In this document: positions 61,475-64,000 of the stretch, piece after piece
Layout: the number at the start of each line of letters is the position of its first letter
How positions within the stretch are numbered: the stretch's first letter is position 1
NCBI GenBank assembly: GCA_964511075.1
Contig: CAZEDM010000007.1
Coordinates: 62,001-126,000 of the forward strand
DNA: 64,000 bases
DNA from: CAZEDM01 sp964511075
GTDB taxonomy: Bacteria; Zixibacteria; MSB-5A5; RBG-16-43-9
Direction of reading: 5' to 3'
The notes under the pieces: model-generated
What the model saw: only the letters and a program-made list of their open reading frames with translations
Told to the model about the DNA's origin: nothing
The model's database searches: none
Translations under genes and position numbers: made by a program

Positions 61475-63040
61475 CTAAAAGCCATAACAGTCAGGCACAG
61501 AGTTAGTATCAGGATCACAAGGGGGCGGTCCACTTTTAAACAGATAATTTATTAAGTAGACTTGATCACCTGCGCCTACCCCTTCATCGCAATTGACATC
61601 TCCTGATTTAAGAATTGGACAAGGCGGAGGACCTCCTGAATATAGATAAGCACTTAGATAGACCACATCCGAGACCGACACGTTGCCAGTGCAATTAACA
61701 TCGCCACATTTAAATTGAGCATATCTGATAGTGGTGTAGTCCGAGGAATTGCTTCCCACAGTTAATCCGCCTACGTAAATATTCCAATAGGGATTTTCAT
61801 AATGACCTACCGCTATAGCCTTGCCTTGGTCATTACCGCTTGCTGCTCCATCAAATGTTCTTATCCAGGCAGTGGCCCCTTCAGGGTTATATCTTATAGT
61901 AGTAACATCATGATTAGACCCGTCTCCCACACTCATTCCGGTAACGTAAACATTGCCAGAATCATCTACTGCTACAGCATGAGCCCTATCCATATAACCA
62001 TCTCCAGTCCCATCGTATGTTCTAACCCAAGCCGTATCTCCATCTGAATCATACTTTATGGTAGTAAAGTCCTCATCTTCATCTGCAACAACGGTACTAT
62101 AACCAGCTACGCAGACATTGCCAGAATTATCCACCGCAATATCAAAAGCCAAGTCAGTTGAACTTCCTGGTCCGTCATAAGTTCTTACCCAGGCAGTATC
62201 TCCATTTTGATAATATTTTATAGTGGCAAAATCTGCTCCTGTCCCGCTGCCGTAACTGTATCCGGTCACATAAACATTGTAAGAACCGTCCAAAGCTATA
62301 GCATAGGCTAAATCAGTTGAATTTCCTGAACCGTTATATCTTCTCAGCCAAACAGTATCCCCGTCAGAGGTATACTTTATGGTGGTTAAATCTTGATAAG
62401 TGGTATTACCGGTACTAGAACCAGTCACATAGACGTAGCCCGAATCATCCACAGCTATATCATAAGCATGATCAGTTGAATTGCCAGGTCCATTATATCT
62501 TCTCAACCAGGCAGTATCTCCATTTGGATAATATTTTATAGTGGCAAAATCTGCTCCTGTCCCGCTGCCGTAACTGTATCCGGTCACGCAGATATTATAA
62601 GAATCATCTATAGCTATGGCTTCCACCTTATCTTCACTGCTTCCCGGTCCATTATAGCTTTCTACCCATCTTTGGCTGCCGGAAGAATCATATTTTATGG
62701 TAAGATAGTTCTCGTAAGAATGGTTACCACCATATCCTGTCACAACTACATTCCCAGAATCGTCTACTGCAATGGCTTGAGCCCGGTCTGCATCTCCTAT
62801 ATCATATGTTCTAAGCCAAGCAGTGTCTCCGTTTGGGTAATATTTGATTGTTGCACAATCACCATAACTACTTCCAGTGATATAAATCCTACCAGAGTCA
62901 TCCGTAACTATGGCCTCCAGAACATCCCAGTTATCATCCGGGCCGTTGTATATCCTCACCCAAGCCGTGTCAAGATGCTGAGCAAAAAGAGGCACACTAA
63001 AGAAAGCCACAATCCCGATAATTAAAAGTATTCTTTTCAT
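61475..63040 (-). CDS. secreted SBBP beta-propeller protein with dockerin-like end, paralogue
   Basis: A 521-residue exported protein, paralogue of the downstream SBBP gene. A signal peptide (to about residue 20) is followed by nine or so repeats with AIAVDDSGNVYVTGYS and ATIKYYPNGDTAWLRRYNGP-like strands. Two dockerin-like segments (GDVNCTGNVSVSDVVYLSAY; GDVNCDEGVGAGDQVYLINY) end the protein. The ATG follows GAGGAGTTGAAA; an in-frame TTG two codons earlier is unlikely. It belongs to unit B of the tandem duplication. Confidence 0.88.
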   Translation of the reverse strand: MKRILLIIGIVAFFSVPLFAQHLDTAWVRIYNGPDDNWDVLEAIVTDDSGRIYITGSSYGDCATIKYYPNGDTAWLRTYDIGDADRAQAIAVDDSGNVVVTGYGGNHSYENYLTIKYDSSGSQRWVESYNGPGSSEDKVEAIAIDDSYNICVTGYSYGSGTGADFATIKYYPNGDTAWLRRYNGPGNSTDHAYDIAVDDSGYVYVTGSSTGNTTYQDLTTIKYTSDGDTVWLRRYNGSGNSTDLAYAIALDGSYNVYVTGYSYGSGTGADFATIKYYQNGDTAWVRTYDGPGSSTDLAFDIAVDNSGNVCVAGYSTVVADEDEDFTTIKYDSDGDTAWVRTYDGTGDGYMDRAHAVAVDDSGNVYVTGMSVGDGSNHDVTTIRYNPEGATAWIRTFDGAASGNDQGKAIAVGHYENPYWNIYVGGLTVGSNSSDYTTIRYAQFKCGDVNCTGNVSVSDVVYLSAYLYSGGPPPCPILKSGDVNCDEGVGAGDQVYLINYLFKSGPPPCDPDTNSVPDCYGF

Positions 63041-63550
63041 TTTCAACTCCTCTTAAGTTTATAGATTATGAATAACTCGCTCTCTGCAATACCAGCAAAG
63101 GCTATCTTGGCTAAATTTTAAAAAACAAAAACCCTCCCTCTAATTTTGCGATTTCAAAATTAGTTTTGACTTTATATGAGGTAAAAAACCAACCATTTTC
63201 ATTCCGTGCAAACGGAACGAAATTTTCAAATTATGCGATGAAGAAAAAGCTCAATGAGAATAGATACTCAAGAATAAAAACCCAACTTTTTCTCCCTTTT
63301 GCCCAGCGTATTAAGACTGCTTTCTTTTAGTTATTCACTTCATTATAGATTATAGCTGTAAATTGTCAAGTAAAAAATTCGAAAACCCCAACGATATTTA
63401 TAATCTAAATAGAGGATTAAACTTACTGAAATAATTGAGATTGAATTTAACTAAGTTGTCTATTGAAACACCAAAAGGGGATTTATTAGATTAATTTAAC
63501 CTTCTTTAGTTATTTAAATCTAAGTCCAAGGTTTGTCAACTTATTTTACT
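63041..63550 (-). promoter_or_regulatory. promoter and long conserved leader of second SBBP gene
   Basis: The promoter TTGACA-N16-TATAAT (63342-63369) is perfect. The leader of about 295 bases shares blocks with that of the first copy: hairpin CGTTCCGT-TTGC-ACGGAATG, GTTGGGTTTT and CTGGGCAAAAG. It also has a CTAATTTTG/CAAAATTAG palindrome at 63140-63163. No gene is evident. Confidence 0.65.
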
Positions 63551-63839
63551 TATTATTGAAATCAGGATCCACCAATATTATCTTGACCATATTATCTATC
63601 CCCATCTTCTATCCTTTTTGGAGATACCTAATTATGCAACAACCATTTTCGCCCCTTTATTTTTATCAATAAAATCGCAAAAAAACAGTTGACAACAAAA
63701 AGCCTATATAGTAATTTCAGAATTCAAAGTTTTTATGAAGCAGATAAATATTATCGAATTTTTCGGTCTTTATTAAAAAGGAGGTGAAAGGACTCCAACT
63801 TTTTACAACTTTCGAACCCTTAAATTCAAGGAGCGGATG
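63551..63839 (+). promoter_or_regulatory. upstream region and promoter of PorV/FadL-like gene
   Basis: An AT-rich divergent spacer. The plus-strand promoter TTGACA-N17-TAATTT lies at 63689-63717, followed by a leader of about 115 bases with GGAGGTGAAAGG near 63780 and AAGGAGCGG before the ATG. Confidence 0.5.
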
Positions 63840-64000
63840 ATGCGAGTTAAAAACCTGTTATTCACCTTTATTCTATTTCTCCTCCTAATCTACCCTCTAA
63901 CCAATTCTTATTCTTCTGGTCTAACCCCCTCTGGGGTAGGAACAAAGGCGCTGAGCTTAGGAGGAGCTTTCCGGGGTCTGGCAGATGACTGGAGCGCTTC
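63840..64000 (+). CDS. PorV/FadL-like outer-membrane protein, 5' part only
   Basis: The first 53 codons of a gene that runs off the right edge. A signal peptide (RVKNLLFTFILFLLLIYPL) is followed by GVGTKALSLGGAFRGLADDW, the typical start of FadL/PorV/UPF0164-like barrels (GxGxRAxGxGGAFxxxADD). I start at the second of two adjacent ATGs because the spacing to AAGGAG is better. The role is transport or secretion across the outer membrane, not resolvable from the fragment. Confidence 0.65.
   Translation, partial: MRVKNLLFTFILFLLLIYPLTNSYSSGLTPSGVGTKALSLGGAFRGLADDWSA

Larger units (their letters stand above)
61071..63550. repeat. tandem duplication, unit B (uvrA fragment plus SBBP gene)
   Basis: Second copy of the 2.5-kb unit. 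It is diverged throughout; small deletions occur in the uvrA part. Confidence 0.85.

Noticed and set aside
1..64000. CRISPR arrays, tRNA or rRNA genes
   Set aside because: No regularly spaced repeats, no T-loop GTTCRA-type sequence with matching arms, and no rRNA-like block were found by eye.

Overview
This window looks like chromosome from an uncultured anaerobic or microaerophilic bacterium, most likely of the FCB superphylum and possibly candidate phylum Zixibacteria. That placement is inference. It rests on two secreted SBBP beta-propeller proteins ending in paired dockerin-like loops (GDVNC... YLINYLF..GPPPC), an S46 dipeptidyl-peptidase, a PorV/FadL-like outer-membrane protein start, lipoproteins with a CxNPF start, and otherwise bacterial housekeeping genes. 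No rRNA, tRNA, CRISPR array or phage was seen.

Left part (1-13.2 kb): a hydrogen and metal metabolism block. A Tat-exported periplasmic [NiFe] hydrogenase (small then large subunit) and its maturation protease are followed on the same strand by a corrinoid membrane protein and a ferredoxin with the hallmarks of HgcA and HgcB, the mercury methylation pair. Behind these lie a TGS-domain GTPase, a DsrE-type protein, a methyltransferase and the start of an ECF transporter S component. Divergent from the hydrogenase is a complete maturation operon, hypF-C-D-E-A-B. The shared intergenic region holds one promoter per direction and two palindromes resembling Rex (or CRP/FNR) operators.

Middle (13.5-25.5 kb): one gene of 2232 codons encodes a membrane-anchored hybrid histidine kinase with 13 PAS domains, a GAF domain and a receiver domain. 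Its base composition is visibly mosaic. It is followed by a BtrH-like hypothetical protein, an S46 peptidase and a secreted transglutaminase-like protein.

Housekeeping part (25.7-52.6 kb): nearly all genes are on the minus strand in tightly spaced runs. One run goes pdxA-ftsE-ftsX-envC-like-holB-ricT-metG-HNH nuclease-tatD-rsmA-outer-membrane barrel-two lipoproteins-pdxJ, linking B6 synthesis, cell division, translation and envelope proteins. A second run covers rho, rsfS, a LytR_C protein, a GlmU-like uridylyltransferase, the pantothenate genes panB-panC-panD (with a four-helix-bundle gene flanked by inverted repeats wedged inside), a deoxynucleoside kinase, folK, folB, an aminotransferase homologue lacking its PLP lysine, a class II aldolase, a ThiD2-like protein, comB and gcvT.

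Right part (52.8-64 kb): a Ser/Thr kinase with TPRs, uvrA, and a tandem duplication of about 2.5 kb that copied the 5' end of uvrA together with an SBBP-repeat gene, leaving a uvrA pseudogene fragment between the two SBBP genes. Both SBBP genes keep the same promoter and a conserved 5' leader with a hairpin. The window ends in a new plus-strand outer-membrane protein gene. Short palindromic REP-like elements recur in the intergenic spaces.
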